Assembly (NCBI RefSeq): GCF_002440555.1
Contig: NZ_DJUR01000017.1
Location: 1 to 57,647, forward strand
Origin: Aerococcus sp. UBA6277
GTDB lineage: Bacteria > Bacillota > Bacilli > Lactobacillales > Aerococcaceae
Direction of reading: 5' to 3'
DNA length: 57,647 bases
The translations under genes and the position numbers were made by a program. Below, one piece after another: positions 49,599 through 57,647 of this stretch. Position 1 is the stretch's first letter. Every line of letters begins with the position of its first letter. The notes beneath the pieces are model-generated. The model saw only the letters and a program-made list of their open reading frames with translations. It was not told the origin of the DNA and searched no databases.

Positions 49599-50738
49599 TT
49601 ATGATTTAATTTTACTAGCAATTTCAGCTACTAAGTCTGTATCTTCAAGACCAGTGACCATTTGGATAACTTGGTCAAGTGGTTGGTTGGCTAACATTTT
49701 TTGTAGTTCTTGGCTTTGTTCATCGTCTGCGTCATTGTATTCAAAGATGTATGCGACAGTTCCAAGTAAAGCGTCATAAGCTAGACCACGTTCTTTTGCC
49801 TCACGAATTGGACGGATAAAGCGTTCGTCGTAACCCAATTTACGAATTGGTGTACGGGCAACACGTGTAATAGCGTCTGAAATGTGGCTGTTTTGGAAAC
49901 GGCCTACAATTTTGTTGGCATAAGCTGCGTGTACTTCTTGGTCAAAGCCCCATTTTTCAACTAATAAGGCACCAGTTTCTGCTAACACTGCTTGTAATTG
50001 TTGTAAGACAATGTCGTCTTCTAAGGCCTGGTCAATTGTTTCATATCCAAAGTGTTTACCGGTATAGGCTGTTGTGGCATGCCCGGTATTCACAGAGAAT
50101 AATTTGCGTTCAATATAAGGAAGTAAATCTTCAACGTATAATACGCCCTCTAGCTTAATTTGTGCCCCTTTCACATTTGTTTGGTCAATTACCCATTCAC
50201 TGAAAGGTTCAACGGATACAAACAAAGGATCTTCATGACTTTGCATTGGGACAATACGGTCAACTGCTGCATTGGGGAAACCAATATGTTGGTCAACGTA
50301 GATACGATCAGCCTCATCGAAATAAGCTGACACTTTCTCATTTAAGAAATCCGTCCCACCAATCATGTTTTCGCAGGCGATAATATCCATTTGGCGTATA
50401 TCGCCATTCTTCCGACGTAATTTAATGCCGTTAGCAATTAATTCAGCAATGTAAGGTAGGATATTGGGTCCGATGGCAGTGGTCACAATATCAGCTTCAG
50501 CTACGGCTTGAGACACCGCTTCGGGATCTTTCCCGTTATTTATACCCCTAAAACCAGAAACAGTTAAGCGTTGATGTGCATCATCAGCGTATTCAATTTC
50601 GTAACTATCACGGTCGTTTAAGGCATCGATTAACGTTTCGTTGATATCGACAAAGGTAATGTCGAACCCATTCTTATGTAAGATTTCACCTATAAATCCA
50701 CGACCAATATTACCAGCACCAAAATGTACAGCTTTCAT
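49599..50738 (-). CDS. mtlD: Mannitol-1-phosphate 5-dehydrogenase
   Basis: This NAD enzyme converts mannitol-1-phosphate to fructose-6-phosphate. The 379 residues begin MKAVHFGAGNIGRGFIGEIL with the Rossmann glycines, and include VDRIVPMQS, KLFSVNTGHATTAYTG and IREAKERGLAYDALLG, typical of polyol-specific long-chain dehydrogenases. Its ATG directly follows the mtlF stop, with GGAGG inside mtlF, so the genes are coupled. It is the last gene of mtlA-mtlR-mtlF-mtlD, ended by the terminator at 49527-49561. Confidence 0.95.
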   Translation of the reverse strand: MKAVHFGAGNIGRGFIGEILHKNGFDITFVDINETLIDALNDRDSYEIEYADDAHQRLTVSGFRGINNGKDPEAVSQAVAEADIVTTAIGPNILPYIAELIANGIKLRRKNGDIRQMDIIACENMIGGTDFLNEKVSAYFDEADRIYVDQHIGFPNAAVDRIVPMQSHEDPLFVSVEPFSEWVIDQTNVKGAQIKLEGVLYVEDLLPYIERKLFSVNTGHATTAYTGKHFGYETIDQALEDDIVLQQLQAVLAETGALLVEKWGFDQEVHAAYANKIVGRFQNSHISDAITRVARTPIRKLGYDERFIRPIREAKERGLAYDALLGTVAYIFEYNDADDEQSQELQKMLANQPLDQVIQMVTGLEDTDLVAEIASKIKS

Positions 50739-51182
50739 TTACGCTTCAACCTCCTTCAACATATCAATAACTTCTTCAGCCGTTTTAGCATCTCCTAGAC
50801 GGACAACGTTTGCCACATCTGAACAGTAGACTGCAATTTTAGACAACAGGTCTAAGTGATCATCACCGACGCCAGCAATTCCAAAAATAGCTATAGCTAA
50901 TTTCTCTTCTTTACCGTCGTCAGAGAAGTTAACACCCTTTGGCACTTGCACAAAAGAAATTGCCGTATGGTTGACGTGGTTTTTACTATCGTCTGTACCA
51001 TGTGGGATAGCGACAAAGTTGCCCATGTATGTAGACACAATGCCCTCACGTTCGATCATCCCCTCTACATACTCAGCATCTACCGCACCATCTTGTACCA
51101 ATAATTGCCCGGCAGCGCGAATGGCTTCCTCTTTTGTAGTAAATGTATTATCCAACTGAATTAACTCTTTTTTCAATTCCAT
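50739..51182 (-). CDS. mtlF: PTS mannitol EIIA
   Basis: The 147-residue protein is the mannitol-specific phosphocarrier IIA, with phospho-His in the motif NFVAIPHGTDD near residue 61. It receives phosphate from HPr and passes it to IIB of MtlA. The ribosome site AAGGATG precedes the ATG. It follows mtlR after a 121-base gap that holds repeated AGGGTGCGA motifs (51183-51303), and it is translationally coupled to mtlD. Confidence 0.92.
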   Translation of the reverse strand: MELKKELIQLDNTFTTKEEAIRAAGQLLVQDGAVDAEYVEGMIEREGIVSTYMGNFVAIPHGTDDSKNHVNHTAISFVQVPKGVNFSDDGKEEKLAIAIFGIAGVGDDHLDLLSKIAVYCSDVANVVRLGDAKTAEEVIDMLKEVEA

Positions 51183-51234
51183 TCAATCACATCCTTCTTT
51201 TGCTTGAGCTGAACTGTAAAGTCCAGACTCGGTT

Positions 51235-51292
51235 CCCTTGTGCTCACCCAGTATTGAGTTCGCACCCTAGTCGGGTTCGCTCGCACCCTTTT
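51235..51292 (-). repeat. Tandem AGGGTGCGA motif region between mtlR and mtlF
   Basis: Read on the minus strand from 12 bases after the mtlR stop: AGGGTGCGAGCGAACCC, then AGGGTGCGAACTC, then a looser GGGTGAGCAC. The first unit forms a small hairpin GGGT/ACCC. The motif recurs upstream of tsaB and of the RpiR fragment. Confidence 0.5.
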
Positions 51293-51303
51293 TGACTCAT
51301 CCT

Positions 51304-53376
51304 TTATTCAAATGTTGTGGTTTCTTCTACAAACAATGCACTCAATAATTGTAATACAATGGCCTTTGTCCCACTTTTATAGATTTCCGTGTTCAAATCA
51401 TTATCAATGATAGAAGAGGATATCTTACCCAGCAATAGTTCATTTTCCCTAGATAATGGTTCTGGGGCTAATAATAACAAAATTCTTTTCAATTCAATAG
51501 TCGTCCGGTCCATACCCAATATTTCAAACGATCGGTCTAATTCATATATGGAGAAGAAGGCTTCCTTGACTTGTGGGTTGGTCGAGTGGAATAAGGCAAT
51601 ATTTGAATGCGGAATCCCAATAGGCGCTTCTAGATAGCGCTCAATCACTCGTTTCGTCACTTGGTCAGGATCCTCCACCACTTGGTCAGATAATCCCTGG
51701 ATGATTTCTAACAAACTAGCTTCTACTGTTTCCTTAGATTGAACTTGGTGAATATCAAATTTCTCGAGAATCTTATTGGCCGCGTTGACCAATTGATAAA
51801 GTCGTTCAAACTGCATGTCCGCTGACCCATTTGCCTGTTGACTCGCATGAGTACGCTCTTTTGACTGCGATAAGTGTTTAATTTCTTGCCGAATCCCCAT
51901 AATCTCATCATCCAAAAGTAAGGGCGAAATCACTTGATATGGATAATTAAAGCCTGCAAGGAAACTAGTCGATAAAATCAAATCATACTGGTCATAATTC
52001 ACCTTGGACATCTGCGAAACCTTCACAATATCTACTTGCTTCACTTCCGGAATCTTATTGGAAAAACGGCTCTCCAAGATTTTGCTGGTACCGAACCCGC
52101 CGGCACTTAGGATGACAATCTTCAAGTTTCGGGAGATCGGTTGGCGCTCAATAGATGAGGCGTAATGGATAATAATATAAGCCATCTCTTCCTTAGTAAA
52201 GGTGACATCTGGAAATACCTCTTTCAATGATAGGTCCACCGCTTCATGTAAGTTAGGGTACCCTGCAATCATTTTATCTAAGATTATATCATCACTGGTA
52301 ATCGCTTGGTCTAAACGTTTTAAGGCCGCATTTAAATGGGTCAATAAGTCTTCAAACAAGCGGTTGTCCTGCCTAAAATCGTAACCTGTTTTGGTCGAAA
52401 TGTTTCTAGTCAACTCTGCCACTCGATAGGACAATTCCGTATCAAAGTTGTTGGAGAAGATATTTTGTGGCCGGTTGAAATTCATCCCTTCCAACTGACG
52501 CGCAAACATGTGGCGTTCATTGAAATCAATGGCCAACTTCATTTCTTTTGCAATAATCTCATACATTTGATGAGACAAGCGGATAAAATGACTCGACTGG
52601 TCTTTAGCTAGGATTTCACTATGAATACTATGCCCTTGTTGGATACGGAAAATATTCACCACAAAACTCAGGATAATCGTCTTCAATTGGTTATCTGGTA
52701 AATTGGACAACTTATGGTGAATCAATTCCGACTTAAATATCTGATGGGCAATTTCATATATCTCACCCGGGATCAACTGGATGAAAAAGCCATCCTCTGA
52801 ATGGGGCAGTTGCCCTTGTTCAGTCATTTGGTTGAAATAGAGAAAGAAATCAATTTCCTTGATATTGTAATCCAATAAATTGACAATTAATTGCCGGATA
52901 ACCGTCTCTTCACCCTTTACCTTCAAGCTAGCATGACTAGAACTTTCAATTTGAATATCATATTCATTCAAACTGGCTTTCACATTAGCCATATCCGTAT
53001 TGAGCGTTCGTACACTGACGGAAAAATCATAGGCCATGGCTTCAACTGTGCTAATCCCTTGACCCGACAAGACCATTAAGGCAATGGCATTTTGTCGTTG
53101 GGCCTTGGATAAATCACCATAAGGATAGGCATTGAGTTGGTTTCTCAACGCCGCCTTATCCACATCACTACCAACTAAGTAATACCCTTCATTTCTTGGC
53201 TTGTCTAACCGCAAACTCAACTGTCTGAGCGACTCTTCAATATGGCTAATCTCACGATACACTGTGCGTTTGCTTATATCGAGTTCATCTTGAATGTCTT
53301 TCTGGGTCACACCTTTTGGATAATCCAGCAATAAATTCAAGATACTCTTTTCTCGCTCTGTAAAATACACTTCCAT
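51304..53376 (-). CDS. mtlR: Mannitol operon transcriptional activator MtlR
   Basis: The 690-residue PRD-type activator has an N-terminal helix-turn-helix (KSILNLLLDYPKGVTQKDI, DISKRTVYREISHIEESL), two PRD domains, an EIIB-like domain and a C-terminal EIIA-like domain ending near GIPHSNIALFHST with the phospho-His. In the EIIB-like domain the expected loop Cys reads as Ser in VILSAGGFGTSK, so the inhibitory phosphorylation seen in Bacillus may be absent. The start has GGAG only two bases away, an unusually short spacing. It lies 35 bases after mtlA and is probably co-transcribed with mtlA, mtlF and mtlD. Confidence 0.9.
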   Translation of the reverse strand: MEVYFTEREKSILNLLLDYPKGVTQKDIQDELDISKRTVYREISHIEESLRQLSLRLDKPRNEGYYLVGSDVDKAALRNQLNAYPYGDLSKAQRQNAIALMVLSGQGISTVEAMAYDFSVSVRTLNTDMANVKASLNEYDIQIESSSHASLKVKGEETVIRQLIVNLLDYNIKEIDFFLYFNQMTEQGQLPHSEDGFFIQLIPGEIYEIAHQIFKSELIHHKLSNLPDNQLKTIILSFVVNIFRIQQGHSIHSEILAKDQSSHFIRLSHQMYEIIAKEMKLAIDFNERHMFARQLEGMNFNRPQNIFSNNFDTELSYRVAELTRNISTKTGYDFRQDNRLFEDLLTHLNAALKRLDQAITSDDIILDKMIAGYPNLHEAVDLSLKEVFPDVTFTKEEMAYIIIHYASSIERQPISRNLKIVILSAGGFGTSKILESRFSNKIPEVKQVDIVKVSQMSKVNYDQYDLILSTSFLAGFNYPYQVISPLLLDDEIMGIRQEIKHLSQSKERTHASQQANGSADMQFERLYQLVNAANKILEKFDIHQVQSKETVEASLLEIIQGLSDQVVEDPDQVTKRVIERYLEAPIGIPHSNIALFHSTNPQVKEAFFSIYELDRSFEILGMDRTTIELKRILLLLAPEPLSRENELLLGKISSSIIDNDLNTEIYKSGTKAIVLQLLSALFVEETTTFE

Positions 53377-53411
53377 CGCTCCTTAGTCAAACTCTACATG
53401 TTTCGATATGA

Positions 53412-55223
53412 CTAATTTACCTTATCTAACAGCTTGTTGTACTGGTTTTGCTCATATAATTTCGAAACTTCTTCAAATTGTGCTTCCGGTGCCACTTCTT
53501 TAGCAGGTTGAACCGTTTCTGCATCAACGATAATCAAGGTTTGCGGGTTATTTTGTAATTGTGCAAAAGGTACTGCTTCAGCAACAAGGTCTGAGCCCGC
53601 TTTTTTCAATTCAATTCGTAAGTTAGATGCTGCCATGACTGAAGCTGACGGTTTATCTTCATGGAAAGGTACTTGAATGAACTGTACATCTGTATGCACA
53701 ACACCTCTTGTAGTGGTTGCCGTACTTTCCGGTGCTTCTGGGCTCGCCTCTTCTTCAGATGCTGCCTGCATTTCACTTAAAATTTCATCATAACGGTCAC
53801 CGTCTAAGAAGTTCCCTACTGATACGTGAGCAGCTAAAGGCGCTTGCCGTTTAGCACGGTCCGTTAACTCTTCTTGTGTGATAACTAAGACGCCCGCTTT
53901 ATTTTCCAATTTAGAAATGGCTGTATTGGTAATCGACATATCGTAACCTAATTTTTTCGCTTTTTTCCGTAATAGAGAAGCACCCATGGCACTTGATCCC
54001 ATACCTGCGTCACATGCGAAAATAATGCCGTTGATATCTTCTGGTGATGGAATTTCACCTTCTACTGATGCTGAACCAGCGTTTGTATCTTCAGTTGATT
54101 GACCCTTTGAATCTGCTTTTGCCGCTTTAGCCGCCGCTTGGCTTTCTTCAAAGTTGTCTTGGTCTTGCTCACGGTCCATTTTAATAATTGGTGCCGCTAC
54201 TAAGAATGAAACAAGTGTTGCAACTAATACCCCACCGATAACACCAATGTATGCACCTGGTGCTGTCATACCAAGGATGGCAATGATTGAACCTGGTGAT
54301 GCTGGACCAGTTAAGGCTGCGTTTAATAGTTGGAAAGTTAATGTACCTGATACCCCACCAGCAATAACTGCTAAGAATAATAAAGGTTTCATCATCACAT
54401 ATGGGAAATAGATTTCATGAATACCACCTAAGAAGTGGATAATAATCGCACCCGGCGCTGATGATCTTGCTGACCCTTTTCCAAATACGGTAAAGGCTAG
54501 TAGAATACCTAGACCAGGTCCTGGGTTGGCTTCTAATAGGTAAAGAATTGAACGACCTGTTTCTGTGACCTGTTGTGACCCTAATGGCGTTAAAATACCA
54601 TGGTTCAATGCGTTATTAAGAAATAGAATTTTGGCTGGCTCGATAAATACATTAGCCAATGGTAGTAATCGTCTTTGGATAATCCAGTCTACACCTGTTG
54701 CAAAGATTGTTGTCATCCCTGAAACGAATGGCCCAACTGCATAGAAACCAACTAATACTAATAAGAAACCGATAATCCCGATTGAAAAGTTGTTGACCAA
54801 CATTTCAAAACCTGACGGGATTTTATCTTGGAATTTTTCATCACATTTCTTGATGGTCCAACCACCTAAAGGACCTAAAACCATTGCCCCAATAAACATT
54901 GGCACTGTTGCTTGACCAGTTACAATTTCTGATGCCCCTACGACCGCACCCATTGTGGCGATGGCACCTGTTACAGCCCCACGTTGACCATATACCATGG
55001 AACCACCGGTATAACCGATTAAAATTGGTAGTAAATAGTCACGCATTGGACCTACTAAGTTTGCTAATGCTTCATTTGGGATCCACCCATCTGGAATGAA
55101 CAGTGCTGTAATAATCCCCCAAGCAATAAATGACCCAATATTTGGCATAACCATACTAGATAAATAAGAACCTAATTTTTGAACTGATGCCTTTAAACCT
55201 GAATCTTTTGTTTTCTCCGACAT
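53412..55223 (-). CDS. mtlA: PTS mannitol EIICB with a C-terminal extension
   Basis: The 603-residue permease has a hydrophobic IIC part (about residues 1-340) with GGSMVYGQRGAVTGAIATMG and NHGILTPLGSQQ, a charged linker, then a IIB domain with the phospho-Cys in FACDAGMGSSAMGASLL near residue 407. After the IIB domain (ending near LDGDRYDEILSEMQ), about 110 further residues follow: an acidic linker and a compact segment ending EQNQYNKLLDKVN. Other Firmicute MtlA proteins of this kind end at about 470-510 residues, so the tail is unusual. AGGAGGAG precedes the ATG. It is the first gene of the operon. Confidence 0.93.
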   Translation of the reverse strand: MSEKTKDSGLKASVQKLGSYLSSMVMPNIGSFIAWGIITALFIPDGWIPNEALANLVGPMRDYLLPILIGYTGGSMVYGQRGAVTGAIATMGAVVGASEIVTGQATVPMFIGAMVLGPLGGWTIKKCDEKFQDKIPSGFEMLVNNFSIGIIGFLLVLVGFYAVGPFVSGMTTIFATGVDWIIQRRLLPLANVFIEPAKILFLNNALNHGILTPLGSQQVTETGRSILYLLEANPGPGLGILLAFTVFGKGSARSSAPGAIIIHFLGGIHEIYFPYVMMKPLLFLAVIAGGVSGTLTFQLLNAALTGPASPGSIIAILGMTAPGAYIGVIGGVLVATLVSFLVAAPIIKMDREQDQDNFEESQAAAKAAKADSKGQSTEDTNAGSASVEGEIPSPEDINGIIFACDAGMGSSAMGASLLRKKAKKLGYDMSITNTAISKLENKAGVLVITQEELTDRAKRQAPLAAHVSVGNFLDGDRYDEILSEMQAASEEEASPEAPESTATTTRGVVHTDVQFIQVPFHEDKPSASVMAASNLRIELKKAGSDLVAEAVPFAQLQNNPQTLIIVDAETVQPAKEVAPEAQFEEVSKLYEQNQYNKLLDKVN

Positions 55224-55270
55224 AAGCGTTCTCCTCCTTTGTTTAATTCATCTATAATCTTATCCGCAAT

Positions 55271-55284
55271 CGGAAGCGGTTACA
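55271..55284. promoter_or_regulatory. Possible cre upstream of mtlA
   Basis: CGGAAGCGGTTACA matches 9 of the 11 fixed positions of the CcpA site consensus and lies about 50 bases before the mtlA start, so catabolite repression of mannitol uptake is likely. Confidence 0.5.
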
Positions 55285-55303
55285 ATATTTTCAGTATGTA
55301 AGT

Positions 55304-55326
55304 TTGGCACACTTAAGCATGACACT
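55304..55326. promoter_or_regulatory. Possible MtlR-type operator between mtlA and nagB
   Basis: TTGGCACA, about eight bases, then TGACAC form an imperfect inverted repeat, reminiscent of the TTGNCACA half-sites of MtlR. It lies upstream of the likely mtlA promoter. The match is loose. Confidence 0.35.
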
Positions 55327-55417
55327 TTTTCTTTGTTCCGGTTTCGATTTTTCTATGATAGACTGACAGTAAAGATTATGTATTGATCAAAAAAATCACT
55401 TTTTAGGAGGATTATGT

Positions 55418-56125
55418 ATGGATATTAAGATTTTTGATACCGCAAAAGAAGCATCTAAAGAGGTTTTCCATGAATTTGAGCAGGCATTAGCCAACGGTGC
55501 AACAACTTTTGGTTTTGCAACGGGTTCAACACCAGAATACTTATATGAATATCTAACATCTTCTGACTTAGACTTTAGTAACGCAACTGCTGTAAACCTA
55601 GATGAGTATTTTGGCTTACCTGCTGATCATCCACAAAGTTACGCCACTTTTATGAACAAACATCTTTTCAGTAAAAAACCCTTCAAAGAAACTTTTATCC
55701 CCAACGGTTTAGCAACAGATGTTGAGGCAGAAATTGCTCGCTACAATGCACTACTAGATGAACATCCAATTGACTTACAAATCCTAGGTATTGGACAAAA
55801 TGCGCATATTGGTTTCAACGAGCCAGGTTCTTCTCGCCATACGAAAACGCAATTAGTAGACTTAGCAGAAAGTACTATTCAAGCAAACGCTCGTTTCTTC
55901 GATTCTATAGAAGATGTACCAACCAAAGCTTTCTCTATGGGCTTAGCGTCTATCCTGCAATCTAAACGTATCTTACTACTCGCTTTTGGTGAATCTAAAG
56001 CACAAGCAGTTAAGGATATGGTTGAAGGTCCTGTGACTGAAGAGGTACCTGCAAGTCTGTTACAAGAACATCCTAATGTGGCCGTTTACCTAGATAGTGC
56101 TGCTGCAAGCCTCTTAAATAAATAA
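55418..56125 (+). CDS. nagB: Glucosamine-6-phosphate deaminase
   Basis: This enzyme converts glucosamine-6-phosphate to fructose-6-phosphate and ammonia. The 235 residues include [33 protein letters not shown] with the catalytic Asp, and [16 protein letters not shown] with the active-site His region. It is the short Firmicute form, without the allosteric extension of the E. coli enzyme. AGGAGG lies seven bases before the ATG. It is divergent from mtlA and single-gene; nagA is not in the window. Confidence 0.95.
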   Translation: MDIKIFDTAKEASKEVFHEFEQALANGATTFGFATGSTPEYLYEYLTSSDLDFSNATAVNLDEYFGLPADHPQSYATFMNKHLFSKKPFKETFIPNGLATDVEAEIARYNALLDEHPIDLQILGIGQNAHIGFNEPGSSRHTKTQLVDLAESTIQANARFFDSIEDVPTKAFSMGLASILQSKRILLLAFGESKAQAVKDMVEGPVTEEVPASLLQEHPNVAVYLDSAAASLLNK

Positions 56126-56153
56126 TCATCGAGTTACTTGTAAATAAACCAAT

Positions 56154-56192
56154 AGCCCATGACACCGACGCCAAGTCTTGTCATGGGTTATT
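56154..56192 (+). terminator. nagB terminator-like hairpin
   Basis: AGCCCATGACA and TGTCATGGGTT pair over eleven positions with one G-T. The following tract ATTTAATT is T-poor, so termination may be incomplete. Confidence 0.6.
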
Positions 56193-56404
56193 TAATTATA
56201 CCTTCCTTATTACTACAATTCTTCCTTTAGTCAGTGTATACAACTTTCAACCATTTTGCCTTTCATTGATTCAATGACTTATTCATACTTAAACTATACC
56301 CTGTGTCTTTTATTTATTGCATCTTCCTTTTACAAAACTTTTGTATGTACATTGAAGATTAATAGAGGGTATCGTATAAGGCCTTGTAAGATAATGGTAA
56401 ATAT

Positions 56405-56433
56405 TTGCAAATCTAATATAGCGTTGTTATAGT
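56405..56433 (+). promoter_or_regulatory. Promoter of the SDR gene
   Basis: TTGCAA (56405-56410) and TATAGT (56428-56433) are spaced by 17 bases, about 46 bases ahead of the ATG. No stress-sigma motif was recognised. The gap 56193-56404 shows nothing else. Confidence 0.6.
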
Positions 56434-56479
56434 GATTAATATAACTAATATAGAATAAGTCACGTAGGAGGAATTTCGT

Positions 56480-57370
56480 ATGTCTAACTTAAAAAATCCA
56501 AAGGAACTATATCATAAAGACGGATTCCCTAAACAAGACCAAGAGGGACCGGCTCTGCAAAATAAAATGAAACCTGTACCTGACTGTGGTGAAAACACTT
56601 ATAAAGGTTCAGGGAAACTAAACGGTCGTAATGCGCTAATTACAGGAGGAGATTCAGGTATTGGTCGAGCGGTAGCTATCGCTTTCGCAAGGGAAGGTGC
56701 CAATGTGGCCATCCATTTCTTACCAGGTGAAGAATCAGACGCTGAGGAAGTCAAAGAGTTGATTGAAAAAGAAGGTCGTAAAGCACTCTTATTACCATAC
56801 GATTTTAAGGAAGAGGGAAATGGCGCTAAAATTGTGTCAGAAACTGTTAAGGCCTTTGGTGCACTAGATATTTTAGTTTTAAATGCGGCGCAACAAATTG
56901 CTCATGAGAAGCTTGAAGATCTACCAATGCAACAAGTAAGAGACACCTTCCAAGTAAATATTATCAGTATGTATGAATCAGTGAAAGAAGCTGAAAAATA
57001 CCTAGAGCCTGGCAGTACAATCGTTACAACTTCTTCCGTGAATTCATTTAATCCTTCTGTTTCTTTCTTTGATTACGCCGTTACTAACGGTGCAATATCA
57101 ACTTTCACTGCCCTATTATCTGGATACTTTGCACCAAAAGGCATTCGGGTCAATGGTGTAGCACCTGGTCCAGTATGGACACCTTTACAATTAGATGGTG
57201 GACAACTAGAAGGTGGACTCGAAAGTTTTGGGCAAGATACTCAACTAGAACGTTCTGGTCAGCCTGCTGAACTTGCACCGACTTATGTTTTTCTTGCTTC
57301 AAATGATTCTTCTTATATCAGTGGAGAAATTATTAAAGTTACAGGTGGTAGCACCATCTCTACTGAATAA
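56480..57370 (+). CDS. SDR family oxidoreductase (general-stress type), catalytic Lys replaced
   Basis: The 296-residue protein has the N-terminal extension typical of the Bacillus YdaD/YhxD group (KMKPVPDCGENTYKGSGKL), the cofactor motif ITGGDSGIGRAVAIAFAREG and the TTSSVNSF serine segment. The tyrosine motif reads FFDYAVTNGAIS: Tyr is kept but the expected Lys is Asn. Activity is therefore uncertain. AGGAGG precedes the ATG. The hairpin at 57412-57458 follows. Substrate is unknown. Confidence 0.85.
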   Translation: MSNLKNPKELYHKDGFPKQDQEGPALQNKMKPVPDCGENTYKGSGKLNGRNALITGGDSGIGRAVAIAFAREGANVAIHFLPGEESDAEEVKELIEKEGRKALLLPYDFKEEGNGAKIVSETVKAFGALDILVLNAAQQIAHEKLEDLPMQQVRDTFQVNIISMYESVKEAEKYLEPGSTIVTTSSVNSFNPSVSFFDYAVTNGAISTFTALLSGYFAPKGIRVNGVAPGPVWTPLQLDGGQLEGGLESFGQDTQLERSGQPAELAPTYVFLASNDSSYISGEIIKVTGGSTISTE

Positions 57371-57411
57371 TCAATGTGCATCATTAAGTGATTATAACAA
57401 ATAAAAGCGTT

Positions 57412-57458
57412 AATAAGAGGTCAAGCTTAGCTTTAGGGATAAGCTTGAATCTCTTATT
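57412..57458. terminator. Hairpin after the SDR gene
   Basis: AATAAGAG-g-TCAAGCTTA pairs with TAAGCTTGA-at-CTCTTATT in a long stem followed by an AT-rich tract, placed 40 bases after the stop. Confidence 0.65.
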
Positions 57459-57600
57459 ATTTATATAATCGACTAAATCACTGCTAGCCTCAATTAGGTT
57501 ACTAAACTGAAAGTAACCCACCAATCACACGGTAAAATACTGAGCAATATAGTCATTATTCCCTTTCTAAAAACGAGCTTCTCCTCATCTTTTGGCTCTA

Positions 57601-57647
57601 CAATATATAGGACTGATGACTTCAGAAAAAGTCATTGGTTCTATATT
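57601..57647. other. Long imperfect hairpin at the window edge
   Basis: AATATA ... GATGACTT and AAGTCATT ... TATATT form a stem of about 19 positions with a few mismatches. It could be a terminator or the end of an element continuing outside the window. Confidence 0.4.

Noticed and set aside
57508..57567. 20-codon minus-strand frame with two adjacent Trp codons, like a trp leader or small toxin
   Set aside because: No trp gene lies downstream on that strand, and it would run into the hairpin after the SDR gene; too short to support.

Overview
This window is a low-GC Firmicute chromosome segment. The strongest taxonomic clue is the gene at 38968-40092, a 374-residue L-lactate oxidase of the type known from Aerococcus viridans. 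The gene set (bgl and mtl PTS operons, NCS2 permease, RlmA, TsaB/TsaD) also fits the Aerococcus viridans/urinaeequi group. I see no rRNA, tRNA, CRISPR array or prophage. Most genes are on the minus strand.

Layout. 1-1600: an IS200/IS605-type TnpA, a 5'-truncated RpiR-family regulator coupled to a small membrane protein, and an orphan membrane protein. 1744-4123: a tRNA-dihydrouridine synthase and a glycerol dehydrogenase whose promoter lies in a CRP/FNR-family-like box. 4205-8395: an esterase, a broken TetR gene, a 22-bp palindromic operator, a crtM relic, intact uvsE, a crtN relic and an intact TspO-like membrane protein. I read this as a decayed carotenoid/UV-protection locus. 8705-11900: the tsaB - two RimI-like acetyltransferases - tsaD cluster for tRNA t6A. 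12070-15748: a GPH sugar symporter killed by one nonsense codon, then an mhqO-mhqD quinone-detoxification pair behind MhqR-like operators. 15929-20610: a beta-glucoside operon (bglG-bglP-bglA) with two RAT/terminator antitermination switches and a cre site on the promoter. 20986-25589: an ilvB-ilvN-ilvC-ilvA operon with a leader-peptide attenuator and no ilvD. 25709-31884: a lone ABC ATPase, a membrane-anchored serine hydrolase, proS behind a proline T-box, a hotdog thioesterase, an ECF S-component and a Nudix hydrolase. 31927-36914: transaldolase-like aldolase, transketolase, a HAD phosphatase and a GH13-like protein lacking catalytic residues. 37214-41121: an NCS2 purine permease, lactate oxidase, a 48-residue acidic protein and a DsbA-family oxidoreductase. 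41158-43058: a complete IS1595-like transposon with 8-bp target duplications, a dead transposase and a peptidase S51 passenger. 43099-48175: a membrane protein, rlmA, a DUF4288-like protein, a divergent SDR, a double PhnB-like protein and a frameshifted metQ. 48205-57370: an aminotransferase, the mtlA-mtlR-mtlF-mtlD operon, nagB and a stress-type SDR.

How it works together. The segment is mainly carbohydrate and amino-acid metabolism with layered regulation. RAT antitermination and a cre site act on bgl, an Ile/Val leader peptide on ilv, a Pro T-box on proS, and probable PurR, MhqR-like and CRP/FNR-like boxes elsewhere. Genome erosion is prominent: tetR, crtM, crtN, the GPH symporter, metQ, the IS1595 transposase and the RpiR gene are broken, and bglG lacks a recognisable start codon.

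The most novel-looking item is a pair of about 97-nt intergenic elements (15817-15914 and 28111-28207). Each begins a few bases after a stop codon and folds into one long hairpin with compensatory changes in several helices. Other notable items are the ilv attenuator, the passenger-carrying IS1595-like transposon and the eroded crtM-uvsE-crtN-tspO locus.
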